Shown here piece by piece: positions 43,418 through 51,151 of a DNA stretch of 64,000 nucleotides. The stretch's first letter is position 1. Every line of letters starts with the position of its first letter. The notes below the pieces were generated by a model, which was not told the DNA's origin, did not search any database, and saw nothing but the letters and a program-made list of their open reading frames with translations. Both the position numbers and the translations under genes were made by a program. The stretch covers positions 558,001-622,000 of the forward strand of contig NZ_CP140255.1 of NCBI RefSeq assembly GCF_034479615.1, written 5' to 3'. Origin of the DNA: Vreelandella neptunia (GTDB taxonomy: Bacteria; Pseudomonadota; Gammaproteobacteria; Pseudomonadales; Halomonadaceae).

Positions 43418-43491
43418 GCGTTTTCCGAATCGACAGAGCTGCCCACCTGGTGCTGACGCACTTTATTCCTCGTTATCAGTTCAACCCCCAG
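43418..43491 (+). pseudogene. 3' remnant of an rnz-like gene
   Basis: About 74 bp align with rnz 40450-40520, including an unbroken GGTGCTGACGCACTTT, and encode LVLTHFIPRYQFNPQ against LVLTHFSPRYQINPQ in the intact gene. A one-base indel separates the two upstream of that block. It is fused directly to the soxR remnant. The following stretch to 43668 shows no gene apart from the AAGGAGGA ribosome site of the next one. Confidence 0.85.
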
Positions 43492-43668
43492 CGTTGGAAC
43501 CAGTAAGCTGCTAAGCCGTGAGTAAGAGGCTTTTGCTTTCCAACGCCGTCAATGGGTTGGAAAAAGTGCACAACCGACTGGGCGGATTGCGTTTAGGTGT
43601 TGCTTGATAAAATCCAAGGCTTAGCGCAGTTTGTGCGCTGATGACCGAACCCAAGGAGGAGATCCATC

Positions 43669-44322
43669 ATGCAGAAGGTAAGAATTGATCTAGTATCCGA
43701 TGTCGCCTGCCCGTGGTGCGCGATCGGCTATCGGCGCTTGGAGCAAGCGCTAGAAATCCTTGAGGGCGAGATCGACGTTGAGCTCTTCTGGCAGCCCTTT
43801 GAACTCAACCCGGATATGCCGCCCGAGGGCGAGCCGATTTTAGAGCACTTGTGCCGCAAGTACGGTAAGGATGCTGCCAGCATGGCGCAGTCCCAGCGTG
43901 AGATTATGGCGGTGGCCGAAGAGCTTGGCTTAAATTTTCGTGGCGCCCAGGAGCGTCGGGCGAACAATACCTTCGCTGCCCACCGCGTGCTGGCGTGGGC
44001 CGCAACGCAAAATCTAGAGACGCCCCTGCAGTTAGCACTTTTCGATGCCTACTTCGGTGAGGCGAAAAACCCTTCAGACCCAGAAGTTCTGCGGGAGAAG
44101 GCCATTGAGGTCGGGCTTGACGGTGGTGTTGCCGAGGCCATCGCCCGGTCTGATCAGTACGCAGACGAAGTACGCGCGGCAGAGCAGCATTTCATGGAAG
44201 CGGGTGTAAGCGCCGTGCCGGGATTCATTCTGGATGGACGTTACCTGATTCCTGGTGCCCAGCCAGCTGACGTGCTTGTCGATGCGCTTCGCCAGGTAGC
44301 CGAAGAGAACGCTAGCCGATAA
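43669..44322 (+). CDS. frnE: FrnE-like DsbA-family oxidoreductase
   Basis: 217-aa thioredoxin-fold protein with the helical DsbA insertion. The active site is CPWC at about residues 14-17 (SDVACPWCAIG), and the cis-proline region is VSAVPGFILDGRYLIPGAQ. There is no signal peptide, so it acts in the cytoplasm, as FrnE proteins do in oxidative-stress protection and polyketide-type isomerisation. The ribosome site AAGGAGGA is strong. A decayed tail of a second copy lies at 41464-41550. Confidence 0.92.
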   Translation: MQKVRIDLVSDVACPWCAIGYRRLEQALEILEGEIDVELFWQPFELNPDMPPEGEPILEHLCRKYGKDAASMAQSQREIMAVAEELGLNFRGAQERRANNTFAAHRVLAWAATQNLETPLQLALFDAYFGEAKNPSDPEVLREKAIEVGLDGGVAEAIARSDQYADEVRAAEQHFMEAGVSAVPGFILDGRYLIPGAQPADVLVDALRQVAEENASR

Positions 44323-44402
44323 TGTTTTAGCGGCTCTGGCCTGAGATGAGGATAGCTATCGTTGTCGCTGCTAAGCGAGCATGGACGCAATAATTTTGAA
44401 CC

Positions 44403-44723
44403 TTAAATCCCAGTAACGGCGAGATTAAGCGCACCTACAATCGGGCCCCTAAAATGTGAAAGGGTACCGACGGGGGTTTTGAGGTGTTTCTCTGGTACGG
44501 ATGAGACCTGCGGTGTCAGTAACAACAGCTCCTGACCGTTGAACGTTATTTCCGGCGTGAGGCCTTGCATGGCGTTGCCACTAAAAGCCGCCCGATTACC
44601 CAGTGGGATCACATTGCGTGTTGCCAGATCCGTGAGGAGGCTACTTTGGATATCCACCAGGTAGGGGGAGTGCGCCCTGCTGGTCTTGCTGGGGTTAGGG
44701 TAAACATCGAACTGAGCCGTCAA
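44403..44723 (-). CDS. ccdB: CcdB-type gyrase toxin
   Basis: 106-aa toxin of the CcdB/MazF fold. The typical order is QFDVYPNPSKTSRAHSPYLVDIQSSLLTDLATRNVIPL, then LTPEITFNGQELLLLTPQVSSVP, and the C-terminus HFRGPIVGALNLAVTGI. In F-plasmid CcdB the last residues (W99, G100, I101) bind gyrase; here the end is GI but Trp is replaced by Thr, so potency is uncertain. Its start overlaps the end of ccdA by 4 nt. Chromosomal ccd loci often sit in accessory regions. Confidence 0.9.
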   Translation of the reverse strand: MTAQFDVYPNPSKTSRAHSPYLVDIQSSLLTDLATRNVIPLGNRAAFSGNAMQGLTPEITFNGQELLLLTPQVSSVPEKHLKTPVGTLSHFRGPIVGALNLAVTGI

Positions 44724-44965
44724 AACTCCCGAAACTCGTCACCGAAGCAGCCATGCTGCTCGACAAGTTCGTTGTAGCTTGTGATTGCAGCTCGGTTGTC
44801 TTCAACCCACTGGGAAGCCTCGCATTTTGCCAACTCTTCTCTCAATGCGCGTTCTAGTGTGGCCGAGAGGTTAATGTTCAACGCGCGAGATTTTTGAAGC
44901 AAGTCGCTGCTAACTGAAAAATTTTCGGCCTTTTTCGGTGCTGCGGTGTTAAATAGCGCGGCCAT
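44720..44965 (-). CDS. ccdA: CcdA-type antitoxin
   Basis: 81 aa with an N-terminal ribbon-helix-helix DNA-binding part (KAENFSVSSDLLQKSRALNINLSATLERALREELAK, about residues 12-50) and a flexible C-terminal toxin-neutralising tail (WVEDNRAAITSYNELVEQHGCFGDEFREF), both typical of CcdA. It is the first gene of the pair, as expected for autoregulation by the CcdAB complex. A perfect dyad lies about 40 bp upstream of its start. Confidence 0.92.
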   Translation of the reverse strand: MAALFNTAAPKKAENFSVSSDLLQKSRALNINLSATLERALREELAKCEASQWVEDNRAAITSYNELVEQHGCFGDEFREF

Positions 44966-45005
44966 TGCAGCCCCCTGTGCCTGTCATAAGCATAGAAATA
45001 GGATA

Positions 45006-45023
45006 TGCGCACGGTAGTGCGCA
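45006..45023. promoter_or_regulatory. Candidate ccdAB operator
   Basis: TGCGCAC (45006-45012) and GTGCGCA (45017-45023) form a perfect 7-bp inverted repeat with a 4-bp spacer, 40 bp upstream of ccdA. A TATCCT hexamer that could be a -10 lies just inside. Confidence 0.45.
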
Positions 45024-45064
45024 CTCAAGCGGTTAACACCATAAATATTGTCAGCTGCACTTGG

Positions 45065-45092
45065 GCGCTGGCTTTAACCAAAAAGCCAGCGC
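45065..45092. terminator. Hairpin after the MetX-like gene
   Basis: GCGCTGGCTTT/AAAGCCAGCGC, an 11-bp perfect stem with a 6-nt loop, 8 bp past the hydrolase stop. The A/T pairs at the loop side leave no external T-tract, so termination strength is uncertain. Confidence 0.6.
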
Positions 45093-45100
45093 TCACTCAG

Positions 45101-46285
45101 TTAGCGCAAAAACGCCCGCAGCGTATCGCTCGCTTGCTCGATGGAAACAACGCCATCCAAGTGGCCGCGATTGCCTTCCAGGGTTTCAAGCGTCACGTCG
45201 GTGCCGTCTGCTTCAATCAGCTCGGCAGTGCGGCGCACGCCTTGGGGGGCGAAGACGAGGTCGTTTTCGCTATACAGCATTAGCGTTGGTGCTTCGATGG
45301 CGGCAAGCCCTTCCTCTAACGATTCGCCATGGCCCGCCATAAAAGTTTGGTTGGCGCGCACCAGGTAGAGCAGGTGGTTGGCGTCAGAAGTGGCAGCCCG
45401 GGCAGCAGCAATGTCATCCAGCGTTTGCTCGATGGCGTAGCGGGCGTTGATATCCTCAGCCGGGTTGCGTTCTTCATCGGCCCAGTCGCGGTTGAAGGTT
45501 TCGTTGGCCCATTGCCAGTGGTTGGCGTTGAGTGTCACCAGTTTCAGCGCTTCTTTTAGGCCCTCGGTAGGCGGTTCGCCGTCGTAGTAATTACCCTCGT
45601 TCCAGTTGGCATCCAATCTAATCGGCGCTGCCCAGGCGCTCAATGTGGCCAGCAGCCAAGGGTCGGCAACGCCGCCGCCAATCACTGAGATTAGCCGCTC
45701 TACGCGATCAGGGTAGGCGCTGGCCCACTCGATGGCCTGTAGCGCGCCCATTGAGGCACCCATCACCGCATGCAGTGATTCAATCTCTTGGCTCTCTAAC
45801 AGCTCGCGCTGTATCTCGACAAAGTCGCGGATGGTGACGACCGGGAAATCCATCCCCCAGGGCTCGCCGGTGTCAGGGTTGATGGAGGCGGGCCCGGTGG
45901 TGGTGACGTTGGGGTCATTGGCATTCAGGTTAACCAGCGTATCCGAGGAGATGATGTAGTACTCATCGGTATCGAGTGGCTTGCCGGGGCCAATGATGGC
46001 ATCCCAGTAGCCGGTCGGCTGCCCATCTATCTCATAGCGGCCTGCCGCATGGCTGGTGCCTGAGAAGAAGTGGGTGATTAGAATGACGTTATCGCGGGCG
46101 TCGTTGAGTTCGCCGTAAGCTTCCCAACCCACCGTGACGTTGGGAATCGTCTCGCCGCCCTGGGTAGTGAAACTATCCATTTCGAAGGTCTGTTTCTCGA
46201 CGACGCCATCCCAAGCCCAAAGGGGGAAGGCCATCAGCAGACCAAGGCCCGTGATTACGCAAGAGTGTCGCTGTGTACTTCGCAT
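45101..46285 (-). CDS. Exported MetX-like alpha/beta hydrolase
   Basis: 394-aa homologue of homoserine O-acetyltransferase (MetX) with an N-terminal signal sequence (CVITGLGLLMAFPLWAWDG, cleaved near residue 25), which true cytoplasmic MetX lacks. The nucleophile elbow is VMGASMGALQAIEWA (Ser about residue 175). The acid is in LYSENDLVFAP and the histidine in GNRGHLDG near the C-terminus. MetX-specific HALSG/QGGPG elements are altered (HFFSGTSHAAG). Likely a periplasmic acyl hydrolase or transferase acting on an unknown ester, not methionine biosynthesis (inference). Confidence 0.82.
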   Translation of the reverse strand: MRSTQRHSCVITGLGLLMAFPLWAWDGVVEKQTFEMDSFTTQGGETIPNVTVGWEAYGELNDARDNVILITHFFSGTSHAAGRYEIDGQPTGYWDAIIGPGKPLDTDEYYIISSDTLVNLNANDPNVTTTGPASINPDTGEPWGMDFPVVTIRDFVEIQRELLESQEIESLHAVMGASMGALQAIEWASAYPDRVERLISVIGGGVADPWLLATLSAWAAPIRLDANWNEGNYYDGEPPTEGLKEALKLVTLNANHWQWANETFNRDWADEERNPAEDINARYAIEQTLDDIAAARAATSDANHLLYLVRANQTFMAGHGESLEEGLAAIEAPTLMLYSENDLVFAPQGVRRTAELIEADGTDVTLETLEGNRGHLDGVVSIEQASDTLRAFLR

Positions 46286-46378
46286 GAGACGTCCTTTACT
46301 GAGAAATTGTCATTGTTATTGGCCGCCAGGGGCGGCGCTTACTCAGCATAGTCAGGTTTAGCGCTTTTTATATCAAAA

Positions 46379-46400
46379 CAGCCCACCGAGGGGGGGGCTG
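46379..46400 (-). terminator. Intrinsic terminator of the chemoreceptor gene
   Basis: CAGCCC/GGGCTG stem, followed by TTTT on the minus strand, 20 bp after the chemoreceptor stop. Confidence 0.6.
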
Positions 46401-46420
46401 CTTAAGGAGGGTTTATGGTG

Positions 46421-48370
46421 CTAGTAGGCGTGATGGGCCAACGCCATTGAATTATCCCCTTCGCTAACCTTGAAGCGGCCCACCATGTCGGCCATATCGC
46501 CTGCCTGATCGTCGAGCGAACGGCTCGCGGTGGCCACTTGCTCGACCAGCGCCGCGTTTTGCTGGATTACTTCTTCCAACTGGGTCAACGCCTGGTTGAT
46601 TTGTTCAATACCGTGTGACTGTTCGTTAGTGGCAGACGATATTTCTGACACCAGCGCGGCGGTGTGCTGCGCGCGTTCTGCAATAGTTTTTAGCGTTTCA
46701 CTGGTGGACGTTACAAGGTTGCCGCCTTCCTTGATGCTTGCCACATTGTTTTCGATGAGCTTACGGATTTGCTTGGCTTCTTCTGCACTGCGGCTGGCTA
46801 GATTGCGTACTTCGGAGGCCACAACAGCGAACCCTCGACCTTGCTCTCCCGCACGCGCAGCTTCGACGGAGGCGTTCAAGGCGAGCAGGTTAGTCTGGAA
46901 GGCAATGTTGTCGATAGCTTCAACGATCGCCGTGACTTTTTCGTTGGCTCTTTCGATCTGCTCCATTGCCACGCGGGCCTGTTCGGCTATCACGTTCGCA
47001 TCATTGGCCTGATTAGCCATGTCTTGTGTGGAGCGACGTGCTTCCTGGGCGGTATCTGCACTCTGTTTTACGGTCGCCGTAATCTGTTCCATGCTGGACG
47101 CCGTTTCAACCAGCGAAGCGGACTGCTCCTCTGTGCGTTGCGCGAGATCTGCATTGCCATTCGCAATCTCTTTACTGGCTAGCTCAACGGATTGAGCGCC
47201 CTGTTTGATGCCAGCCACTAACTCTTCTGTTTTACTCGTCGATTCATTGAAGGCTTGATAAAGCTGAGACAGTTCATCGCTACCAGGCACGGCTAGGCGC
47301 TGAGTGAGGTCGCCACCGCGTGTTTGGACATTTTTAAGTGCTATTTGTAAGGGCCGCGCGATACTACGGACAATCAGCACCGATAGCACAATGGCTAAAA
47401 TCGCGGCTGCCAAAGACAAAACCAAGTAATACGTCAGTTCACTTACCGCTTTATCACGCAAGTTTTGAGCCGTCTCAAGCAAAACCTCGGCTGCCTTCTG
47501 TCCAACCACTGCGATTCGGTCAATGAGTGCGGTCTGCTGTTCAAACCATTGTTGGTGGTCAACGTTAAAATTGCCCGCCGTCCCTTGTTCAATGGCGATA
47601 CCACGCATCTCTAACAGGTTTTGGGCAAGATCGCTTGCCAATACCCCAGCCAGCTCGTTTTGAATACTCTCATTCGCAAAACTGTTAAAACTGCTGATAT
47701 ACACGCTAGAACGGCCCGTTAAAGAGAGAAGGTTGGAGTGCATATCGCTAGACATGGCATCAGTACTGAACGCGGTGGTTAACATGGCGCGCTCTATGCC
47801 AGCCAGCTCTTTAATGTTCAATAAGTTGTAGTAAGCATTGAGCTGTCTGATAACTTCGCCTTGTTCGACGCTGAATGTTAATTGGCTAACAATACTAATT
47901 AAGAAGTTATTAATGCTTGTGTAGTAGCCATTAGATTGCTCACCTACTATATCCTGGCTATCAACGCGCTGGCGGTGGGTGGTTAACTCTTTTAAAAGGC
48001 TGTTGGCCTGGTTCACCTGGGCTTGAACTTCGGCATCAGCGTCAGTAAAGACTAGGCTAGCCGTATAGGTGTTGAACTCGTTGAGTCGCTTGTCAGTTTC
48101 TCGGCGCTGGTCGGGGAGTTCCGCACGGAAATTATTCCCATTGCTACCTAGAAATGCCGCTGACATTCCTCGCTCACGCTGAAGCTCATGAACCAATTCA
48201 CCGGCATATTGGCTTAGCACGGTCATTTCCTGAAGGTGGCTCATTTCAGAGACAAGTTCTTTTCGTTCCAAAATACCTGCCACGGCTAACCATGTCATGG
48301 CTATCAATGGTAAGGCTAGAACTAATATAAATTTACGCCCTAATGAAACACGGTGGAGTGCCTGCAGCAT
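46421..48370 (-). CDS. Methyl-accepting chemotaxis protein with NIT-type sensor
   Basis: 649-aa inner-membrane chemoreceptor. TM1 is at residues ~13-32 ([21 protein letters not shown]). A large periplasmic all-helical sensor (about 35-315) contains [17 protein letters not shown], characteristic of nitrate/nitrite-sensing (NIT) domains. TM2 is at ~318-338. A HAMP domain follows ([41 protein letters not shown]), then the signalling hairpin with the invariant tip [41 protein letters not shown]. Class 36H-like length cannot be confirmed by eye. No CheR-binding pentapeptide at the C-terminus. Monocistronic, ending in a terminator. Confidence 0.93.
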   Translation of the reverse strand: MLQALHRVSLGRKFILVLALPLIAMTWLAVAGILERKELVSEMSHLQEMTVLSQYAGELVHELQRERGMSAAFLGSNGNNFRAELPDQRRETDKRLNEFNTYTASLVFTDADAEVQAQVNQANSLLKELTTHRQRVDSQDIVGEQSNGYYTSINNFLISIVSQLTFSVEQGEVIRQLNAYYNLLNIKELAGIERAMLTTAFSTDAMSSDMHSNLLSLTGRSSVYISSFNSFANESIQNELAGVLASDLAQNLLEMRGIAIEQGTAGNFNVDHQQWFEQQTALIDRIAVVGQKAAEVLLETAQNLRDKAVSELTYYLVLSLAAAILAIVLSVLIVRSIARPLQIALKNVQTRGGDLTQRLAVPGSDELSQLYQAFNESTSKTEELVAGIKQGAQSVELASKEIANGNADLAQRTEEQSASLVETASSMEQITATVKQSADTAQEARRSTQDMANQANDANVIAEQARVAMEQIERANEKVTAIVEAIDNIAFQTNLLALNASVEAARAGEQGRGFAVVASEVRNLASRSAEEAKQIRKLIENNVASIKEGGNLVTSTSETLKTIAERAQHTAALVSEISSATNEQSHGIEQINQALTQLEEVIQQNAALVEQVATASRSLDDQAGDMADMVGRFKVSEGDNSMALAHHAY

Positions 48371-48958
48371 TATCTTTTCTCATATAGGAAGGGGAGTCAT
48401 GAAGCTTGCGGGAAGAGCCCTGTAAACCGCATGGTGGGGGAGCACCCAAGGCTCCTTTTCTACTATCGGCACCCAGGCTTGGTGCTAAAGAGTTAAAGTA
48501 AAAAAACTTCCATTAGGCTGACATGTATAAGGTTTATAAGATTGGTGCTACTCACGAGTAAGCTTGCACAGTGAATACTGCTGTTGTCTTTAACGTTTCT
48601 TGTTATAGGTTTTAGAATTCGCTAATAGTTAAAAGAATAATGAAACTCATTTTTATCCTTATGAAGAGGAATTGGTTAATAGAGTTGAAAGATGGCTGTT
48701 TTGTAGCCGCATTGCGCTAGTGCGGACGGGGATAGGTTGGATGGCTTAAGCCTTGTTGTAGAGTTGTTAAAACCGCCAAGCTGGATTATGGCGAAGCGTT
48801 TTGTGGGGCAGAGGGCATCGTGAAGGCTACAAGCGCCTCTATATCTTTCTGCAACCCTTACTGCTCGGTTCAGAGCGAAAAGCTGATGCCCTAATAGTCA
48901 GCTAAGGGCAGGGCTTAACCGTTTGGCCCTTAGCTGAATAAACGCATACTGCCCGCCA
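48371..48958. other. 588-bp intergenic region, no gene seen
   Basis: Lies between the divergently oriented ends of the chemoreceptor start and the monooxygenase stop. I find no open frame with recognisable motifs on either strand. The chemoreceptor promoter must be near 48371-48550. A strong hairpin (TCAGCTAAGGGC/GCCCTTAGCTGA, 48898-48937, 16-nt loop) lies 22 bp past the monooxygenase stop and probably ends its transcript. A remnant or small RNA in 48550-48890 cannot be excluded. Confidence 0.5.
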
Positions 48959-50131
48959 TTAGCGCATTTTAAACGGATTCAACCCGTTGGCTTGTTGCAT
49001 CATCATGCGTTTGGCGAACGGGAAACGCTCGGCGAGCTGCAGGCTTAAATCGCCTAACTGGCGCAGCGGTTTGGCGCCGGTAAATAGGTGGTGAAAACTA
49101 TCGGTGGCGGCGATCATCGCCTGGTTAGCCGCCCGGCGCTGGCACTCAAAGCGGAGCAGGTTGAGGTAATCGCCGGGGTCGCGACCCTGAATGACAATCT
49201 CGGCAAGAGTGTCGGCGTCGTGCAGGCCAATATTTAGTCCCTGACCTGCCAGCGGGTGTACCACGTGAGCCGCGTCACCTATTAGCGCTAAACGTTTACC
49301 GATATAGCGCTTGGCGTGCTGGCGCTTAATCGGGAAGCTGGCGCGCGCGACTACCCGGGTGATATTCCCCAGGCGGCGGGGGAAGGCGCCCTCAATAGCG
49401 GTTTTTAGCGTCGCGTTATCCATCGCCTCGCGGGCACGGGTGGCGTCTTCGTGGTCGTACCACACCAGTGATGCGCGGTGGCCGGGTAGCGGCAGCATGG
49501 CAATCGGGCCGGTCGGCGTGAACACTTGCCAACTGACATCCTGCTGGGGCAGCTCTGTTTCCACGTTAATGATCATGGCGCGCTGGTGGTAATCGTAGCT
49601 CTCCACTGAAATCTGGGCCAGCTCGCGCAGGGTCGAGCGGGCGCCGTCAGCCCCAACCACCATGGGCGCGCTCAGTGTCTGACCGTTATCCAGTTCAAGC
49701 TGGCGGGCAGACGTTGCCGCAATAGTGCTCAGTGGCGCACAGTGGGTGTAACAAGTGACGCTGGGCAACTGCGCCAAGCGCTGCCAAAGGGCGTACTGCA
49801 GAGCGCGGTTTTCAATAAAAATGCCGAAGTCATCCATACCGCTATCGGCGGCGGAGAACAGCGCGTGGCCGGTGCCGTCCTGGTTGGCGACATCGATATG
49901 CCGGAAAGGGCAACTACGCTCTTCGGGGAGTGCTGTGCCGCTGGCCTTTACAAAAGCGAGCGAACGGGCGTTTAGCGACGAGATACGCAGATCATAGTCG
50001 CCGCAGGGCTCGCTTGGCTCGGCACCTTTCTCTACCAGCCCGACAGAGAAGCCCGCATGACCCACCCGCGCGGCCAGGGCGGCGCCCACCATGCCGCCAC
50101 CGACAATAATAATGTCATGATCGTGCTGCAT
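48959..50131 (-). CDS. UbiH/UbiF-family FAD monooxygenase
   Basis: 390-aa ubiquinone-biosynthesis-type hydroxylase. The start at 50131 (MQHDHDIIIVGGGMVGAALAARVGHAG) has AGGAG upstream; an in-frame extension of 29 codons is not conserved. FAD fingerprints: IIVGGGMVGAALA (GxGxxG), the middle VVGADGARSTLRELA (DG motif) and GDAAHVVHPLAGQGLNIGLHDA (GD motif), all in family order. Which ring position is hydroxylated (C5, C6 or C8) is not decidable from this window; the protein lies between UbiH and UbiF in general appearance. Divergent from a sirtuin gene. Confidence 0.88.
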   Translation of the reverse strand: MQHDHDIIIVGGGMVGAALAARVGHAGFSVGLVEKGAEPSEPCGDYDLRISSLNARSLAFVKASGTALPEERSCPFRHIDVANQDGTGHALFSAADSGMDDFGIFIENRALQYALWQRLAQLPSVTCYTHCAPLSTIAATSARQLELDNGQTLSAPMVVGADGARSTLRELAQISVESYDYHQRAMIINVETELPQQDVSWQVFTPTGPIAMLPLPGHRASLVWYDHEDATRAREAMDNATLKTAIEGAFPRRLGNITRVVARASFPIKRQHAKRYIGKRLALIGDAAHVVHPLAGQGLNIGLHDADTLAEIVIQGRDPGDYLNLLRFECQRRAANQAMIAATDSFHHLFTGAKPLRQLGDLSLQLAERFPFAKRMMMQQANGLNPFKMR

Positions 50132-50237
50132 AAGAGTATCTCCTGGGTGCACAATAACCGTTGAAGGGCGCGTTGCATGGCCCGCTGTTGCTATACAGTA
50201 TCGTTGAGTTCGAGCCACATTGCCTAGAGGTGAACGA

Positions 50238-51095
50238 TTGACGCAGGCCGTGGAAATTGCAGAAAGCGTTGCCCAGGCGGGCGAGGAACTGGCTGATTTT
50301 ATTCAGCGGCACCCAAAACTGTGGGTGATTACCGGTGCCGGTGTGAGTACCGATAGCGGTATTCCGGACTATCGCGATGCGGATGGCCAGTGGAAGCGGC
50401 CACCCCCGGTGCAGCATGGCGACTTCATGAGCTCTCATCACGTTCGCCAGCGTTACTGGGCCCGCGCACTGATCGGTTTCAGCGCCATGCGCGAAGCCCA
50501 AGCCAGCGGCGCGCACCGTGCGCTCGCCGCGCTGGAATCCCAGGGCTACATCCAGCAATTGGTGACCCAAAACGTTGACCGTTTGCATCAACGCGCCGGT
50601 TCCCGCCGAGTGATCGACCTGCATGGTCGGGCGGACATGGTGAAGTGCATGGTGTGCGACTATCAAATGATGCGCCACGCCATGCATGCCGAAATGGCGC
50701 GCATGAACCCAACATTTGCTGGTTTGCAGGCAGGGCACGCCCCGGATGGCGACGCTGACCTGGAAACCGACTTCAGCACCTTTCATATTTTCGATTGTCC
50801 GCGCTGCAGCGGCATCCTGAAGCCTGACGTAGTGTTTTACGGCGATGTGGTGCCCGCCGAACGGCGGCTGGCAGCGCAGGTGGCGCTGGCCGAGTCGAAT
50901 GCGGTACTGGCAGTGGGCACCTCGTTAATGGTGTTTTCCGGCTACCGTTTCTGCCGCGCCGCCCATGAGCGGGGCATGCCGCTAGCATCGCTCTCCCTCG
51001 GCGTCACCCGGGCAGATGCGCTATTGACCCACCAGTGGCGGGCGCCGTTGACGCCGGTGCTCGAGAAGGCTGTTCGCTGTTTGCAACGGCGTTAA
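50238..51095 (+). CDS. SIR2-family NAD-dependent protein deacylase
   Basis: 285-aa sirtuin. The TTG start at 50238 has AGAGGTGA five bases upstream, better than the TTG at 50220. NAD pocket: ITGAGVSTDSGIPDYRDADGQW (about residues 33-54), TQNVDRLHQRAG, and the catalytic histidine in DLHGRAD. A structural zinc is held by two Cys pairs (KCMVC and DCPRC), the loop between them being unusually long, about 57 residues. VVFYGDVVP and VGTSLMVFSGYRF complete the fold. It could reverse acylation of metabolic enzymes, including those of the acyl-CoA genes further along (inference). Confidence 0.9.
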   Translation: MTQAVEIAESVAQAGEELADFIQRHPKLWVITGAGVSTDSGIPDYRDADGQWKRPPPVQHGDFMSSHHVRQRYWARALIGFSAMREAQASGAHRALAALESQGYIQQLVTQNVDRLHQRAGSRRVIDLHGRADMVKCMVCDYQMMRHAMHAEMARMNPTFAGLQAGHAPDGDADLETDFSTFHIFDCPRCSGILKPDVVFYGDVVPAERRLAAQVALAESNAVLAVGTSLMVFSGYRFCRAAHERGMPLASLSLGVTRADALLTHQWRAPLTPVLEKAVRCLQRR

Positions 51096-51151
51096 CTTGA
51101 CTAAAGTGCTAGGGTATTAGGTAGATATCGCCATCAACAGCGGAGCCTAAC

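Noticed and set aside
48550..48890. Possible small RNA or gene remnant in the 588-bp gap
   Set aside because: Only short stems are visible and no promoter-terminator pair could be defined.
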